This document shows positions 5,976-6,854 of a stretch of DNA of 6,854 nt, one piece after another. Origin of the DNA: Bacteroidales bacterium UBA6360. GTDB lineage: Bacteria; Bacteroidota; Bacteroidia; Bacteroidales; UBA932. Each line of letters opens with the position of its first letter. Position 1 is the first letter of the stretch. The translations under genes were made by a program, and so were the position numbers. A model generated the notes under the pieces. That model did no database searches and was not told the origin of the DNA. It was given only the letters and a program-made list of their open reading frames with translations. The stretch covers positions 1 to 6,854 of the forward strand of contig DJRM01000065.1 in the NCBI GenBank assembly GCA_002440085.1. Direction: 5' to 3'.

Positions 5976-6854
5976 TCACCTCGACACCCTTCCTGAGCCG
6001 TTGCCGTTCATGAGCGTCTCCACTTCCTTGACGCTCACGCGGTTGTAGTCGCCCTCAATCGTGTGCTTGAGGCAGGATGCCGCCACGGCGAAGTCTAGAG
6101 CCTTCTGACTGTCGCCCGCGTAGTTGAGCAACCCGTAAATCAGTCCGCCGCCGAAGGAGTCACCACCGCCCACACGATCTACGATGTCCGTGATGTCGTA
6201 GCGCCTTGAGGCGAAGAGAGTCTTGCCGTCGTAGAGAACCGCGCCCCATGTGTTGTGATCCGCGTTCACCGAACCTCGCAGGGTAATCGCAACCTTCGAG
6301 GCCTTCGGGAACTTCTCCATCAGCGACTTGGCCACGAACTCGAACTTAGCCGTGTCAATCACTCCCGCCTCAGCGTTGAACCCCTCGGGCTTGATGCCGA
6401 AGACCTTTTCCGCGTCCTCCTCGTTGCCTATAATCACGTCGCAGCCAGCCACAAGCGCAGGCATAACCTCTGCGGCCGTCTTGCCGTATTTCCAGAGATT
6501 CTTCCTGTAGTTGAGGTCGCAGGAAACCTTCACCCCATGACGTGACGCAGCCTCGATGGCCTCCAGACAGACATCCGCCGCGCCCTGACTGATTGCCGGC
6601 GTGATGCCCGTCCAGTGAAACCAGTCCGCGCCCTCGAACACCTTGTCCCAGTCAATCATCCCCGGCCTGATCTCCGAAACGGAAGAATGCGCACGGTCGT
6701 AAATCACCTTGCTCGGACGTGCAACGGCACCCTTCTCTATATAATAGATGCCGACCCTGTCACCGCTCTCGATGCAGAACTCGACTCCCACCCCGAGCCC
6801 TCGGAGTTCCGCAAGGCAGGCCTTGGCTATGTCATTGCCCGGAAGCGCCGTCAC
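5976..6854 (-). CDS. kdgK: PfkB-family sugar kinase, probable 2-keto-3-deoxygluconate kinase; N-terminus beyond window
   Basis: The frame is open through the right edge, so the visible 292 residues lack the start; the GTG at the very edge is an internal Val codon in VTALPGND, and about 45-50 N-terminal residues are expected outside. It is a ribokinase-fold (PfkB) enzyme of the cytoplasm that would phosphorylate 2-keto-3-deoxygluconate with ATP to give KDPG for the Entner-Doudoroff aldolase. Visible support: ALPGND near the edge, GIYYIE (35-40), FHWTGITPAIS (79-89), a pattern typical of KDG kinases, CDLNYRKNLW (112-121), the NEEDAEKVFG segment (144-153), and the PfkB signature DRVGGGDSFGGGL (226-238) with catalytic base Asp232. 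The signature has GGGD where many members have GAGD. The gene lies 19 bases before the GH3 gene on the same strand. KDG kinase is the best reading; another keto-sugar or fructose-type PfkB kinase is less likely. Confidence 0.85.
   Translation of the reverse strand: MTALPGNDIAKACLAELRGLGVGVEFCIESGDRVGIYYIEKGAVARPSKVIYDRAHSSVSEIRPGMIDWDKVFEGADWFHWTGITPAISQGAADVCLEAIEAASRHGVKVSCDLNYRKNLWKYGKTAAEVMPALVAGCDVIIGNEEDAEKVFGIKPEGFNAEAGVIDTAKFEFVAKSLMEKFPKASKVAITLRGSVNADHNTWGAVLYDGKTLFASRRYDITDIVDRVGGGDSFGGGLIYGLLNYAGDSQKALDFAVAASCLKHTIEGDYNRVSVKEVETLMNGNGSGRVSR

Noticed and set aside
1..6854. CRISPR array, tRNA, rRNA or transposase gene
   Set aside because: No regularly spaced repeats, cloverleaf-like segment, rRNA-like sequence or transposase motifs were seen on either strand.

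Overview
The window reads as a carbohydrate-catabolism locus from a GC-rich member of the Bacteroidota, probably the order Bacteroidales. Three observations support this. Two intergenic regions carry close matches to the Bacteroides-type promoter (TTTG, 18-19 bases, TAnnTTTG). Start codons follow A-rich stretches rather than Shine-Dalgarno sequences. The gene content (a periplasmic GH3 enzyme, a probable lipoprotein beta-helix hydrolase, a KDG-type kinase) is typical of polysaccharide-utilisation regions in this phylum. Genus cannot be fixed from the sequence alone.

All four genes lie on the minus strand, so transcription runs from high to low coordinates. From the right: 6854-5976 is the C-terminal part of a PfkB-family kinase that looks like 2-keto-3-deoxygluconate kinase (its start lies outside the window). 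After a 19-base gap comes a complete 937-residue secreted GH3 glycosidase (5956-3143) with a GH3 N domain, GH3 C domain, Fn3-like domain and an additional C-terminal segment. A weak terminator-like hairpin follows its stop codon. Next, with its own promoter, is an AT-richer gene (3050-1836) for an AAA ATPase with a C-terminal DUF4143-type domain. A promoter and a 13-bp perfect dyad then precede a roughly 340-base untranslated stretch (about 1774-1432), which holds an 11-base homopolymer and two hairpins inside a 9-bp inverted repeat. It leads into an open-ended gene (1431 to beyond position 1) for a right-handed beta-helix glycoside hydrolase related to clan GH-N (GH28/GH49).

Functionally, the beta-helix enzyme and the GH3 enzyme would release sugars outside the cytoplasm, and the kinase would phosphorylate a 2-keto-3-deoxy acid in the cytoplasm, which suggests a uronate-containing glycan such as a pectic polymer. 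That substrate link is inference: the beta-helix enzyme could equally be GH49-like and act on alpha-glucans. The ATPase does not belong to this pathway by function or composition and looks like an acquired cassette.

No clearly new multi-gene system is visible. The most unusual material is the non-coding DNA: the promoter with a dyad at its start point, the long structured leader with a possible slippage tract, and a second dyad centred on the ATPase promoter's -7 box.
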